A stretch of 64,000 nucleotides of DNA, from assembly GCF_000953715.1 (NCBI RefSeq), contig NZ_LN824141.1:742676-806675 (forward strand), written 5' to 3'. This document shows, piece after piece, positions 36,491-45,651 of the stretch; within the stretch, counting starts at the first letter, position 1; every line of letters starts with the position of its first letter. The stretch comes from Defluviitoga tunisiensis. Its GTDB lineage: Bacteria; Thermotogota; Thermotogae; Petrotogales; Petrotogaceae. The notes under the pieces were generated by a model. The model did no database searches and was not told the DNA's origin. It saw only the letters and a program-made list of their open reading frames with translations. A program made the translations under genes and the position numbers.

Positions 36491-37125
36491 ATTGTATGGA
36501 ATGAAGCCTGTTCAAAAACCATTAAAGGACGCAACATTTATGTCTACTATAAGATGGAAATTGGTCAATGCGCTGATGTGTGACTACACTTACGGTTATA
36601 TTACAAAATCCAAAAGAGTAAGTCTTGGTTTGGAAAAGACACATTATAACGATGCATTTTGCATAGCAGGTGGAATTAATCAACAGAGAATAGAACCTAT
36701 CTATTTTGAGCAAATTAGGAGAAACAATCGTTCACTCGAAAAGTTCTATGATGCAAAATATGTTGATATAAGAGATAAGTCTATTAAAACAGGACAAGAG
36801 CTTTTCTGTGGTAGAAGGACACGGAACAAAAACTTAAATGAAGAAAATCTTCATAAGTATAGTGGAGCTAAAAAATCAAAAGGCAGAAGAAATATTCGTA
36901 AGCAAAGATACGCTTATCAGCCTAAAGATATCGTTATCTTTGGGCAAAAAATATTCAGTTCAAGGTGTACAGAACAAAGGTAAATATATTAAGCTAATGG
37001 AAATGTCTAAGCCAGTCAAAATAGATTTAGTTAAGCCCTATATGTTTAGGAAAGGATTTAGTATGTTTTATAACTGCAATTCATCCCCTACTTACAGAAG
37101 TGGGAGTCTTCTTGCAGGAAAATGA
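36480..37125 (+). pseudogene. iscB: iscB remnant (C-terminal part, frameshifted)
   Basis: It encodes KPLKDATFMSTIRWKLVN and YGYITKSKRVSLGLEKTHYN-DAF, the RuvC-III region of IscB with the H-x-x-D-A motif, then the C-terminal target-motif-interacting domain. RuvC-I, the bridge helix and the HNH domain are absent. The frame shifts at about 36955 and continues as VQGVQNKGKYIKLM to KPYMFRKGFSMFYN. The element ends with the hairpin CCCCTACTT/AAGTGGGAG near 37085-37110. It cannot cut DNA in this form. Confidence 0.75.
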
Positions 37126-37198
37126 TAAATTTTTAGTACAGCAAAATAATTCAACACATAACAACCCCTTGTAGAGATTGAGAATAAATCGTTTATCA

Positions 37199-37257
37199 AC
37201 AGGATTGTTTTGATATTCTTCACACCTATGTCTAATCTTTACCATACTTTCATTGGA
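37199..37257 (-). pseudogene. Internal fragment of a cassette regulator
   Basis: On the minus strand it reads SNESMVKIRHRCEEYQNNPV and DKRFI, matching residues about 125-150 of regulator B. It is joined head-on to an ABC exporter fragment at 37256. AACCCCTTGTAGAGATTG (37163-37180) beside it resembles the complement of the CRISPR-like repeat at 30577. Confidence 0.7.
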
Positions 37258-37419
37258 TTCACAAACAGAAGAAGAGATATTTGAAGAATTAAAAGAATAC
37301 GATATGACGTTGATAATAATATCTTGCATGTTATCGACGATAAGAAAAGCAAATAAGGTAGTAGTATTATAATCTCTATTGTTTACAAAGAAATTATTGA
37401 AAGTCAGTAGGTTGTGTGA
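37256..37419 (+). pseudogene. Decayed 3' end of a cassette ABC exporter
   Basis: It reads DSQTEEEIFEELKEYDMTLI, then IISCMLSTIRKANKVVVL before a stop, then VYKEIIESQ. This is the end of the exporter ATPase with the SHRLS switch damaged, a stop and a small deletion. Confidence 0.8.
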
Positions 37420-37438
37420 ATATAGGATTTTTTATATA

Positions 37439-37684
37439 TTACTTTTCATTTTCAAATTTTCTTTTACTAACATTAAGTATAGTTATTCCAACAATTTCTC
37501 CTTTTTCGTACCTTATTATTATATCATCGTCAGTAAGTTCAGAATCGTCTGCATGACTTGGTTTTTTGAAATTTATGTATAAAACATCTGCTTCTTTATC
37601 GTAAGAAGTCCAAATTCTCGAATAGGGAACTTCTATTAAAATGGGAATTAAGTCTAAAATTTTTTTAATATCTATTTTTCCCAT
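37439..37684 (-). CDS. DUF2283 protein
   Basis: 81 aa. DUF2283 hallmarks: YDKEADVLYINFKKPSHADDSELTDD-DIIIRYEKGEIVGITILNVS. It overlaps the preceding gene by 13 bases. This pair is common next to mobile DNA and behaves like a toxin-antitoxin module, in which DUF2283 would be the antitoxin (inference). Decayed copies occur at 30440-30490 and 40765-41000. Confidence 0.8.
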   Translation of the reverse strand: MGKIDIKKILDLIPILIEVPYSRIWTSYDKEADVLYINFKKPSHADDSELTDDDIIIRYEKGEIVGITILNVSKRKFENEK

Positions 37685-37977
37685 ATTTTGGGTCTCCTTT
37701 CCAGTTGCTTTTTTCTTTTTGTTAAAAATGAGGTTATTACAAATCCATCTTCTTTACTTGTTTCCTTGTATATAACTACGATATATTTACTTTTCTCAAT
37801 TTCTTTTACAGCTATAAATTCTCCTTCCCTACCTTTATAAATTACTTCGGGATTTTCAATTGTTTCAAGTATTTCGAAATAGTATCCAGCCATTTCTGAA
37901 TGTTCTTCTGTAATATGAACCCATCTTTCATCTGTTAATCTAATTGGTACTCTATTTTTTGAAATAACTACATTCAT
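37672..37977 (-). CDS. Small RelE/barnase-like (PBECR-type) protein, putative toxin
   Basis: 101 aa starting NVVISKNRVPIRLTDERW, then HITEEHSEMAGYYFEILETI, FIAVKEIEKSKYIVVIYKE and a basic tail (FLTKRKKQLERRPKIW). It belongs to a family regularly encoded directly upstream of DUF2283 genes; its fold is probably of the RelE/barnase-like nuclease group. An AAAAGGAT site precedes ATG 37977. Toxin activity is not shown by the sequence. Confidence 0.65.
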   Translation of the reverse strand: MNVVISKNRVPIRLTDERWVHITEEHSEMAGYYFEILETIENPEVIYKGREGEFIAVKEIEKSKYIVVIYKETSKEDGFVITSFLTKRKKQLERRPKIWEK

Positions 37978-38149
37978 ATTATCGATCCTTTTATAATTTT
38001 TATTTTAAAAATTATAAACTTATTGCTGTAGATAAATTATATCATATCTTTTGATCATAATTTTTATATACGCAATAGATCATATTAAATGCCCGTTAAA
38101 ATAGTAGGTTAGATCATATTGAGGCGAACTTTGGGAAACAAGATTTTAA
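37978..38149. other. Intergenic, promoter of the putative toxin gene
   Basis: AT-rich with the minus-strand AGGATCG ribosome site of the toxin-like gene; nothing else recognised. Confidence 0.4.
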
Positions 38150-38599
38150 AGATTTAGGGATATGTTGGGGTTGATTTTGTAGAACATAACGGAGAGTCAT
38201 CCAGTGGACCTTTGCGATGACAAGTGTGTATGTTGATCTTTGTTCACAATGGGTATCAAGAGTAGCAGGATTAGGTAAAAATCAATAGAGCGTTAAGAAG
38301 ATGAATAATGTAGCTCATTCAAAGATACCTTTTGATGTTATCTGTTACCCCTTGATAACGATAAGACTATTCTTAAAATATTGTTTGATAAAATAAAAGG
38401 CAATGATGGAAAGTATCTTTTAAGGAGTAGACCATACAAGAAAAACGATAATGCTCATGTTGAACAAAAAGATGGAGATAAGGTAAGAAAGTTAGTTGGG
38501 TATTTTAGATATGATTCAAAAGAAGAAGTAAGTCTGCTCAATGAGATTTACAAGAGAGCAGACTTACTAGACAACTTCTTCATAACCAACGTTTACTAG
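38150..38599 (+). pseudogene. Integrase-core transposase remnant
   Basis: Scrambled frames give VDFVEHNGESSSG near 38171, then, from about 38381 in one frame, RSRPYKKNDNAHVEQKDGDK and VRKLVGYFRYDSKEE. This is the end of a DDE integrase-type transposase catalytic core with the final Glu (HVEQ). Several stops and frameshifts make it inactive. No terminal repeats were identified. Confidence 0.75.
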
Positions 38600-38639
38600 A
38601 AAGTGATTTTCTGACTGAAAAACAAAAGCAAACTCTAAG

Positions 38640-38879
38640 TGAACTACTCAGCACTTACTCACATTCGTTCGTTGAAGTGGGAGCTTCTTGGTCAATAGCA
38701 GCAACCTGCCAAGTTTACCCAAGCTCTAAGGATAGTTCCTACCCCAAATATTACCAAAACTATATTGCTAGTTTCAGCAAGTTTTTACTAGCATTTATGT
38801 CTCTATCATGGTGGGTTCTACATTCGGGACAACGCCATTCCCTGAGTACTAAATCTTTTACTTTTGAATTTTGGGAATC
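38640..38879 (-). pseudogene. tnpB: IS605-family TnpB 3' remnant with right end
   Basis: The minus strand at 38879-38760 encodes the TnpB C-terminal zinc finger and last RuvC motif ([19 protein letters not shown]) to its stop. The following ~100 bases end in the AAGTGGGAGC/CACTT-type hairpin of IS200/IS605 right ends, the position of the guide-RNA scaffold. The 5' part of tnpB is cut away exactly where the duplicated segment starts (38881). Confidence 0.8.
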
Positions 38880-38880
38880 C

Positions 38881-40617
38881 TGTAGTAAAATATTTGTAAG
38901 AAAGAAATTTTTAATATAGTAATAGGTAATAGAAAGGAATGAATATAATGAAAATTAAAGAAATAATATTTTTAGTTGAAGAAGATCCTGAAGGTGGTTA
39001 CACTGCAAAGGCTTTAGGAGAGTCAATATTTACAGAAGCTGATTCTTTAGAAGAAATAAAAGAAAACATTAAAAACGCAATTAGTTGTCACTTTGACAAT
39101 GAAGAAGATTTACCTAAATAACATATCAGAATATTTAAAGGTTGCAAAAGAAGAATTAATAAACGAACTTTTTAATAATTAATTTTTTGTTTTCATTTAT
39201 GTTTTGATGAAGGAAAAGTATAATAAAATATGAAAAATCTTTGTGAATTAAATCCATATAAAACGGTTTATCAAAGTAAAGAGTTTTAATTTCAGTAAAG
39301 TGAATTAATTTTATTTTCATTCAAACTCTTCTAAAATCTCAAAAAGTTCTTCTCTTTCTTTTCCTTCAAAAACATAGAAAGAAATTGCTGAAGGTCTTCT
39401 TTTTAACGTATATTTTTTCACAAATACATTAATTTCTTTTGGTACTTTTGGTCTTAATTCTTTTGGTATGTTTTTTATTTCATCATACCTTCCATAGTTC
39501 ATTATGTACCTTTCTATTATATCTTTCTGCTTTGAATCAGCTTTTAGGTATTTTTCAATGAACTCTTGTAAGTAAGCTTTATTTAAATCTTTAATGAACC
39601 TTTTTACAAGAATTTTCCTTGCTGAATAAAAGGGATGTTCTTTGAAAGTTATATCTTTGTTTGTGTAAGTTTTTTGTTCTTGGTTGGTTGTTAGTAATGA
39701 ATCAACATCTATATTTGGAGGTTTTTCAAATGTTGAGTTTATTAACTCTCTTGTGTAATAATCACATCTTCCTTTGATTAAACTTCCACTTTCTATGTCT
39801 TTAATTACTCTTTCTAATTTAACCTCTTGCTTGTAATAATGAACAAGATAAGAAGTAAAAAATTTAGTGAGTTGCTTTTCTACCTCTAACTCCATAAATT
39901 TGTAAAAGTTTTCTTCAAACTTTTTGTCTATATCTTTCTTTTTTAGTTCTTTTATTATTGGAATAGCAAGAGAACTGTTTATTTCAAATTCAAGATTGTC
40001 TATTATGTTTCTCAATGTATTTGGCTTTATTTGCTTTGTTATCCCAGATAAGAAATTATCTAATGTTCTTTTTGAGATATTTAATTCTTTAATAGAAACT
40101 TGTTCTTTTTCTATTTCTTGTTTTATGAAATTTCTTAATGCCTTTGTGTTTTTGTGATTACCTTTTTTAATATTAATTACAAAGCGTCTAACTTCATAAA
40201 TTGTGTTTGCATAATCTTTCCATATTATTTGTCTATTTTCATAATCCAATTTTGAAAACACTTTGGAGAAAATAAAAGCTGTTTCATACATCATTGGATC
40301 GTTGTTTTCTTTTTGCACTTGAAAGATAGTATCAAGTGAATTGAAAACATTAAAGTTATCATCGTCAAAATAATAACCAAGGTAAAATCCTAATGGAAAG
40401 CTAAAGTTTAAAGCGATACTTTTATCTACATCTTTTAACCACCAACTTATGTTATTTAAAGCTTGAACTACCCCAGATGGATGAGGTACATCCTTCAATA
40501 TCTTAAATGCTTGAATATTTAACTGAGTTGCTTCTACATAATTTCCTTCATTCTTTTTTCCTCTTGCATCAGCCATAAGGATAAATCCTTTATTAACAGG
40601 ATCGTTTTCGTATGCTT
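38881..40617 (+). repeat. Segmental duplication of 30612-32345
   Basis: Nearly identical to 30612-32345 over about 1.7 kb, including the HicB-like gene and most of a regulator gene. A divergent block at about 40139-40260 has the C/D version of the regulator segment. The left border abuts TnpB DNA, the right border an inverted regulator fragment. Confidence 0.9.
38948..39121 (+). CDS. HicB-like antitoxin fold protein, 57 aa (copy 2)
   Basis: Identical in protein and ribosome site to 30679-30852. It lies 2 bases from the mobile-element border region upstream of regulator pseudogene C. No toxin partner is adjacent. Confidence 0.75.
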   Translation: MKIKEIIFLVEEDPEGGYTAKALGESIFTEADSLEEIKENIKNAISCHFDNEEDLPK

Positions 40618-40624
40618 CACTGTA
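39317..40624 (-). pseudogene. Cassette regulator C, N-terminally truncated
   Basis: It retains the region from SEAYENDPVNKGFIL (about residue 145 of copy B) through the HTH to the C-terminus. The first 13 codons of the open frame (MLRVSFLTSILHK) come from unrelated inverted sequence. It carries the C/D version of the block before the HTH (VFSKLDYENRQIIWKDYANT). The missing N-terminal helical repeats, the lack of a ribosome site and the absence of a neighbouring peptide gene suggest it is inactive. Confidence 0.75.
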
Positions 40625-40731
40625 TTTGTGAAGAATACTCGTTAAAAAGGAGACCCTCAGCAATTTCGTTCTATGTTTTTGAAGAAAAAGAAAGAGAGAA
40701 ACTTGTTGAAACGTTAAAGATGTTTAGTTGA
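40622..40731 (+). pseudogene. Inverted C-terminal fragment of another regulator copy
   Basis: On the plus strand it reads, after a small frameshift, RRPSAISFYVFEEKEREKLV and ETLKMFS-stop, the last 30 residues of the regulators. It is head-to-head with pseudogene C, so two regulators once lay in inverted orientation here and recombined. Confidence 0.8.
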
Positions 40732-40764
40732 GCACAAAAGCAATTTGGAAATTAGACCAAAAAT

Positions 40765-41000
40765 ATAGGAAAAATAGAAATAAAAAAGATATTAGACTTA
40801 ATTTCGATTTTAAGAGAAGTTCCTTACTCGCGAATATGAACCTCTTATACTAAAGAGGCTTATTATACATAATTTTCAAATAACCAAGTCATGCAGACGA
40901 TTTTGAACTTACTAAAAATGATGTAATAAAAAGGTACGAAAAAGGAGAAATTGTTGGAATAATTGTACTTAATGTTAGTAAAAGAGAGTTTGAAAATTAA
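40765..41000 (+). pseudogene. Decayed DUF2283 gene copy
   Basis: It reads GKIEIKKILDLISILREVPY-SRI, a stop and small indels, then DDFELTKNDVIKRYEKGEIV and GIIVLNVSKREFEN-stop. It is clearly derived from the DUF2283 gene family at 37439. Confidence 0.8.
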
Positions 41001-41024
41001 AAGTAATAAATATAATTCCCCTAT

Positions 41025-41140
41025 TTACACTACCAACTGACTTTCAGTGATTTCTTTGTAAACAGGAAAGCTTTTTATTAATTCGCTGCGTGTCCTTTCG
41101 TCTATTATCTTTCCATCTTTTAATACTGCTACCTTCAAAA
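41025..41140 (-). pseudogene. 3'-end scar of a cassette ABC exporter
   Basis: On the minus strand it reads KVAVLKDGKIIDERTRSELI and KSFPVYKEITESQLVV-stop, the last residues of the exporter family. It lies 16 bases after the TolC-like gene of cassette D, so that operon probably once ended in an exporter. Confidence 0.85.
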
Positions 41141-41156
41141 CCGATTATATTTAAAT

Positions 41157-42410
41157 TTAAAAAGAACTATTTTTTATTAGTTCATATTTTTTTTCTACTG
41201 TTTTAATCTCACTTTCGAAAAGAAAACAGTTGAAAACTAAGTTTGCTTTTGTATTTTGAAAAGAAGAAAATAAAGTTAAAAATTCTAAAATTATTTGTAG
41301 ATTATCTGGATAAGAAGATACTAAATATTTTAATTGTTCTAATTTCATTGAAAGAACTTCAAGGGAAGCGTTTAAATAATTAATACCATTCCAAATATTA
41401 TAAATATACATTAAATTATTATCATTTTGTTCGATAACTAACAAATTTAAATCTTCCGTTTCTGTAGCTTTGAAAGAAGAAGATGTAGTTTCAAAAAATA
41501 CTCCTAAAGTAAAATTAAAAGAATCAGTGTAAGATATAGTAACTTCAGGCTTTAAAGAAAATGTATTGTTTAATTCAAATTGGTTGCCGATCCTAAGTGT
41601 GTATGATAAATTTGGATATTCTTGATCATAAGTATTTTCATAAGATAAAGTGTTTGAAATTGTTGGAATATTTGTATAGTATTTTGGAGATAAAGTAATA
41701 AAATAAAATTCGTTAATATTTTGTGTTTTTCGAACAAATTTTTCTAAATACTCTGAAGTATAGTATGTATTTAAAAAGAATTCAATATATTCTTCAAAAA
41801 TGAAATTTGATATATTTTCAACTTCTTCACTTTGACTTACTAAAAGGTCGAATTGTTTCTTGTTTAACTCAAACAAATTTTTGATATTATTATAATCAGC
41901 TTTATATTGTGAAATTATTATTTTGTTGTCTAGATAACTGTTGTAGTCTATTTGTTTGTTTTTATACTCTTTTTCTATCTCTTTTTCTCGTTTATCAAAA
42001 TGATAATAATTATCTTCATAAAGATTAACAATATTTTTTAGATACATATAATTTAGAATGGAAGAAAAAATAGATATTATCTGTTCTTTTTCTATATCTA
42101 TTTTTTGAAATTTTGTTTTCATTATCTCTTTTTCTTTTTCTTGCTTCATTTTACCGATAAACAGTATATTCCTCAAATCATTTGAAAAATTTATATTATA
42201 ACTATCTTGGTTAATAATCAATCCTATTGAAGGAAGAATATTAAATTTGATATTATCTCGTTCACTAATTTGAGTATTTAATTGATTTTCTATAATTTTT
42301 TTATTGTAGGTATCAATTGTTTGGGAAATTTTTTCTATGTTATTGTACACATTAGCTGAAATAGTTAAATTTATTATAATAAACAATATTGTTGAAACTT
42401 TTCTAAGCAC
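41157..42410 (-). CDS. TolC-like outer-membrane efflux protein
   Basis: 417 aa. It has a signal peptide (residues 1-19), long alpha-helical coiled-coil stretches (about 85-200 and 330-410) and beta-rich insertions (about 225-300), the layout of outer-membrane efflux channels. It is the last intact gene of cassette operon D, downstream of exoprotein genes and before an ABC exporter scar. A role in moving the cassette product through the outer sheath ('toga') is plausible. Similarity to TolC is in architecture only. Confidence 0.6.
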   Translation of the reverse strand: MLRKVSTILFIIINLTISANVYNNIEKISQTIDTYNKKIIENQLNTQISERDNIKFNILPSIGLIINQDSYNINFSNDLRNILFIGKMKQEKEKEIMKTKFQKIDIEKEQIISIFSSILNYMYLKNIVNLYEDNYYHFDKREKEIEKEYKNKQIDYNSYLDNKIIISQYKADYNNIKNLFELNKKQFDLLVSQSEEVENISNFIFEEYIEFFLNTYYTSEYLEKFVRKTQNINEFYFITLSPKYYTNIPTISNTLSYENTYDQEYPNLSYTLRIGNQFELNNTFSLKPEVTISYTDSFNFTLGVFFETTSSSFKATETEDLNLLVIEQNDNNLMYIYNIWNGINYLNASLEVLSMKLEQLKYLVSSYPDNLQIILEFLTLFSSFQNTKANLVFNCFLFESEIKTVEKKYELIKNSSF

Positions 42411-42466
42411 GTATATTTTTCACCTTCTTTATGCAATAGCATCTTTCAAAGAAAACTTCTTAAAAA

Positions 42467-42533
42467 TGTGCATTTACCTGGATTACTTTCCGCCTTTAAT
42501 AGTATTTCTTATAAATAAAAAGGTAAATGCACA
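42467..42533. repeat. Perfect 13-bp inverted repeat
   Basis: TGTGCATTTACCT (42467-42479) and AGGTAAATGCACA (42521-42533) frame 41 bases between the beta-propeller and TolC-like genes of cassette D. It could be a structured intercistronic RNA or a small mobile-element relic. Confidence 0.7.
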
Positions 42534-42617
42534 AGCTAAAATCGTGTTTTTTAAACTATCAGAGTTTTACATAACAAATAATTACAGAAACATTAGAAAA
42601 TATCAGCAAAAATATAA

Positions 42618-43586
42618 TTATTCAATATTCCACCTCACAACTTTGTGAGGAATAGCAAGATCAAAAAAATATCTTTTCAATTCTCCTTGGTTGTAAATTA
42701 CAATATATCCCTTAGTTCCATTTTCTTCCTTTAATGCATCAAATTTCGGATAGTAAAAGAATTCTGAACTATTAATGTATAATTTTATATTTAAATCTTT
42801 ATCAAAAATGTATATTTCAGTTTCACCTTTCGACAAAATCAAGTTATTTTCAAAGTTAATAAAAGAACTGTTTATTATTGAATCTTGCCCTAATTCGACT
42901 CCCTTTTCTTCTACATATTTGTTATCTTGTGCTGATAATTTATAAACACCTCTAAAACTTGTTGTACCGTTTTGATCTTCTTTGTCTTCCATATAATATA
43001 CGTATAGACTGTTATCAATTATTTCTAAATTAGTATATTGAATAAAATTTGATGATTCAACTGACTCGGGGTATATTTTTACAGCTTCCTTTCCCACTAT
43101 TTTGAAAATTCCTTTGATATAATCTAAGACGTATATTTGTGAATCTAAAATGGCTATGTCGCTCAACATCATTGATTCGTTTAATTCTATTTTATTAAGG
43201 AACTTTCCATTAGTATCATACATTTTAATGATGTTAGAATAAGCTACGTACAGTGCTCCATTAGAGTAACTTAATCCTCCAATATATAAAAGTTTTGTGT
43301 AGTCTTCTTGATTTATAAGACGTGGAGTTAATTTAGTTAGAGGATGAATTATTTCATCAGTTTGCAAGTCAATAACTCCTTTAATATTTCCTTTTGCATC
43401 TAATAGAGCAACTGCTTTGTTTTCCAATAACAAAAAAGTCTGGCTACTTTCGCTCTCTATATTCAAAATTTGGTAATAGACTCCACAATAATTAACGATA
43501 AAATTTTCATCGAGCTCTAAATCAACAGCGAATATACTGAAAGATAAAATAATAAAAATACCGATCAAACCAAACTTGTTTTTCAT
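42618..43586 (-). CDS. Secreted beta-propeller-like protein, cassette D
   Basis: 322 aa with signal peptide (residues 1-20, ending IFAVD). It holds repeated 40-45-residue beta units such as KAVALLDAKGNIKGVIDL, NIIKMYDTNGKFLNKIEL and TEIYIFDKDLNIKLYI, resembling an NHL/6-bladed propeller. No catalytic residues are seen, so a binding role is likely. It shares its layout with the broken gene upstream (43702-44745); the two are probably paralogues within one cargo operon. Confidence 0.7.
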   Translation of the reverse strand: MKNKFGLIGIFIILSFSIFAVDLELDENFIVNYCGVYYQILNIESESSQTFLLLENKAVALLDAKGNIKGVIDLQTDEIIHPLTKLTPRLINQEDYTKLLYIGGLSYSNGALYVAYSNIIKMYDTNGKFLNKIELNESMMLSDIAILDSQIYVLDYIKGIFKIVGKEAVKIYPESVESSNFIQYTNLEIIDNSLYVYYMEDKEDQNGTTSFRGVYKLSAQDNKYVEEKGVELGQDSIINSSFINFENNLILSKGETEIYIFDKDLNIKLYINSSEFFYYPKFDALKEENGTKGYIVIYNQGELKRYFFDLAIPHKVVRWNIE

Positions 43587-43701
43587 AATGACATCTCCTC
43601 ATATAAGCAAGCTTTCATGTCTGAAAACTTGCATTGATTTTGTTTGATCTAAATTAATAGTTTAAACTTGTAAGATAAATTATTGAACTCCGATTAAATC
43701 T

Positions 43702-44745
43702 TTAATTTTGTAGTTTTTTTATTATTGGTAAAATTTCATATATTTGGTAATTTTCTTTCGTTACCAATATTAAAAATCCTCTGTAAGCTAACAATTTTAT
43801 TGGTTCTTCAACGAAAGGTTCTTCACTAATTGCTTTAGTTGAATATTTTCCTTCTTCATTTTGAACAATGACAGATATTTTAAGTTTATTATCTGATACG
43901 GAATGATATACTATGAATATATTTTCTAAGGAATCAATTGCAAAACTATGGATCTTATTACCTTTTAATTCTTCTAACAAAATAGTATTTAGAAATCCAT
44001 CTGTTTTGTATTGGTAAATTCTGTTTGAAGAATCTCTGATATATAAATCTCCTTCTTCCGAGGTTATTGCTTCCTCAAATTGTGCAGTACTTATTCCTTA
44101 TATGTTAATTTTTTCAGTTGCTGGAAATGATAAAATGATTTCTCCAGTTATATCCATAAGTTTAATTTCATCTTCCTTTTTATCTACGACCCAAAAATCC
44201 CCATTTGAAGAATCATAAGCTGTGGATAGTAATAGATCATTTTTAGAGTTTATTCCAACATCTATAGTATTAACTAAATCACCTTCTAAAGAAAAAAATA
44301 CTATCTCTTTTATTTTTTCTGAGTAGCCAACAATGAAGTTTGAAATTTCATTTGATTGAATAAGGCTTTTTTCTTCCGAAGCGGCGTCTCTTTGCCTAAC
44401 AAAGATTAAATTACTTATTTCATAATCTTGATATTCTTTTCTAGGAAATATATGTATAATATCGTGCGTTGCAAATTTATTAGGTTGTATAACAGAGTAA
44501 ATCTCTATATAGGATTCAATTAAAACGTTGTTAGGTTTTGAATATATGTAAAATTTATAATCTCCTAAAGAAAATGCATCTGTAACTGGTATTAGTTTAT
44601 CTGTTGTAAAAGAAACAGTTGGTGAAAGATTAAAAACAACATTCCCTTTTTCTTCTGCAAACAAAAAATTACACCAAATGATAGAGAATAATACTAATAA
44701 AACAAATTTTGTTTTAACTTTTGTAATGCTTTTCACTTTAATCAC
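43702..44745 (-). pseudogene. Secreted beta-propeller-like protein interrupted by an in-frame stop
   Basis: The frame from ATG 44745 (signal peptide residues 12-30, KFVLLVLFSIIWCNFLFA) runs 215 codons, meets TAA at 44098-44100, and continues open in the same phase for 132 more codons to 43702 (FEEAITSEEGDLYIRDSSN... LPIIKKLQN). No frameshift is involved. Either the gene carries a recent nonsense mutation or the TAA is a sequencing error. The propeller-like repeats continue on both sides of the stop. Confidence 0.75.
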
Positions 44746-45102
44746 CTTCTCGCATGATATTTAATCAAGAATCATAAAATTTTCAAGGTTCGAAAAAATT
44801 TATTTTCTTCTCTTAGTTAGATTCTTTAGAGTTTGTAAGAATAAATATTCGATTTTTTGAGAAATCTTACTCTTTTATCCAAGAGTCTTATCTATGTTGT
44901 TTATTGTGGGCTCGTTGTATTCAGTATATATTCAAAAAATTTTAGCAGTTCTTTTTCCGTTTGGTATTTCCTTAATTTTTTTAATTTAGTTCTTTAGATG
45001 ATATAAATTTGTTACTTTTTGTGCATTGCTCATATTTTATTTTTTCTACCTACTATTTTTGGAAAAGAACAATTTTTTAACATTAATTTTTGATTGACTG
45101 AA
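44746..45102. other. Intergenic region within cassette D
   Basis: About 360 AT-rich bases with no open frame having a ribosome site. The minus-strand start region of the propeller pseudogene (GCGAGAAGGTG) is at its left end. Confidence 0.4.
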
Positions 45103-45164
45103 TAAAAAAGTTATAAATTCGAGTGAGAAGAAGAGAAAATTTACTCTCTTCCACCCTTTCGAAT
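45103..45164 (-). terminator. Terminator behind the cassette D secreted protein gene
   Basis: ATTCGA/TCGAAT (45117-45122, 45159-45164) plus GAAGAAGAG with CTCTCTTCC (45127-45135, 45144-45152) form a stem. On the minus strand TTTTTT follows. It would make the first cargo gene more abundant than the rest. Confidence 0.65.
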
Positions 45165-45189
45165 ATTACAAGTAGAAAGATTTGATAAG

Positions 45190-45651
45190 TCAATAGTAAA
45201 CGTAACCACTAAGTATTGGATATAAAGGAACTGTAGCAGACCATGAACCTGTATCGGTTATATTTCCAAAAATGCCACGATATTGAGCGGAGCCCATATG
45301 TTTGTTTATCTGCCAATCAACATACCAATCAACACTACGTAATGGAGGAAGATTAACGGATGAAGAAACCGTATCTGTAATAGTTTGTCCATTAGAATAT
45401 CCTATGTGAGCTTCCACTACACTTGTGAATCCACCTGATGTGCTTATAGTAACATTCTTAGACACAGACCTACTAAATGTTGCAGTTATATATAAGTCTT
45501 GATTGGGATTTCGGTTAGTAGCACTTGGAGATGAAGCGTATTTAGTTTCTTGAGTAGTTGAATGGCTGGTAATTTCCCATCCAGCATAGATGGTGATCGA
45601 AAAACTAAGTATGACAACTAAAAATAGTACAATCATAACTTTTTTCATCAT
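45190..45651 (-). CDS. Small secreted protein, first cargo gene of cassette D
   Basis: 153 aa (130 after removal of a signal peptide ending in YAG). The mature part is Ser/Thr/Tyr-rich, free of Cys, and looks like a beta-sandwich (DLYITATFSRSVSKNVTIST, SVDWYVDWQINK, DTGSWSATVPLYPILSGYVYY). It starts at the position where cassette A starts its Cys-rich peptide, behind the same GAGGAGGTG leader. An antagonistic (bacteriocin-like) or surface role is possible; no family was recognised. Confidence 0.75.
   Translation of the reverse strand: MMKKVMIVLFLVVILSFSITIYAGWEITSHSTTQETKYASSPSATNRNPNQDLYITATFSRSVSKNVTISTSGGFTSVVEAHIGYSNGQTITDTVSSSVNLPPLRSVDWYVDWQINKHMGSAQYRGIFGNITDTGSWSATVPLYPILSGYVYY

Noticed and set aside
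38677-38919. 80-codon plus-strand ORF
   Set aside because: It is the antisense of the TnpB C-terminal remnant and its right end.
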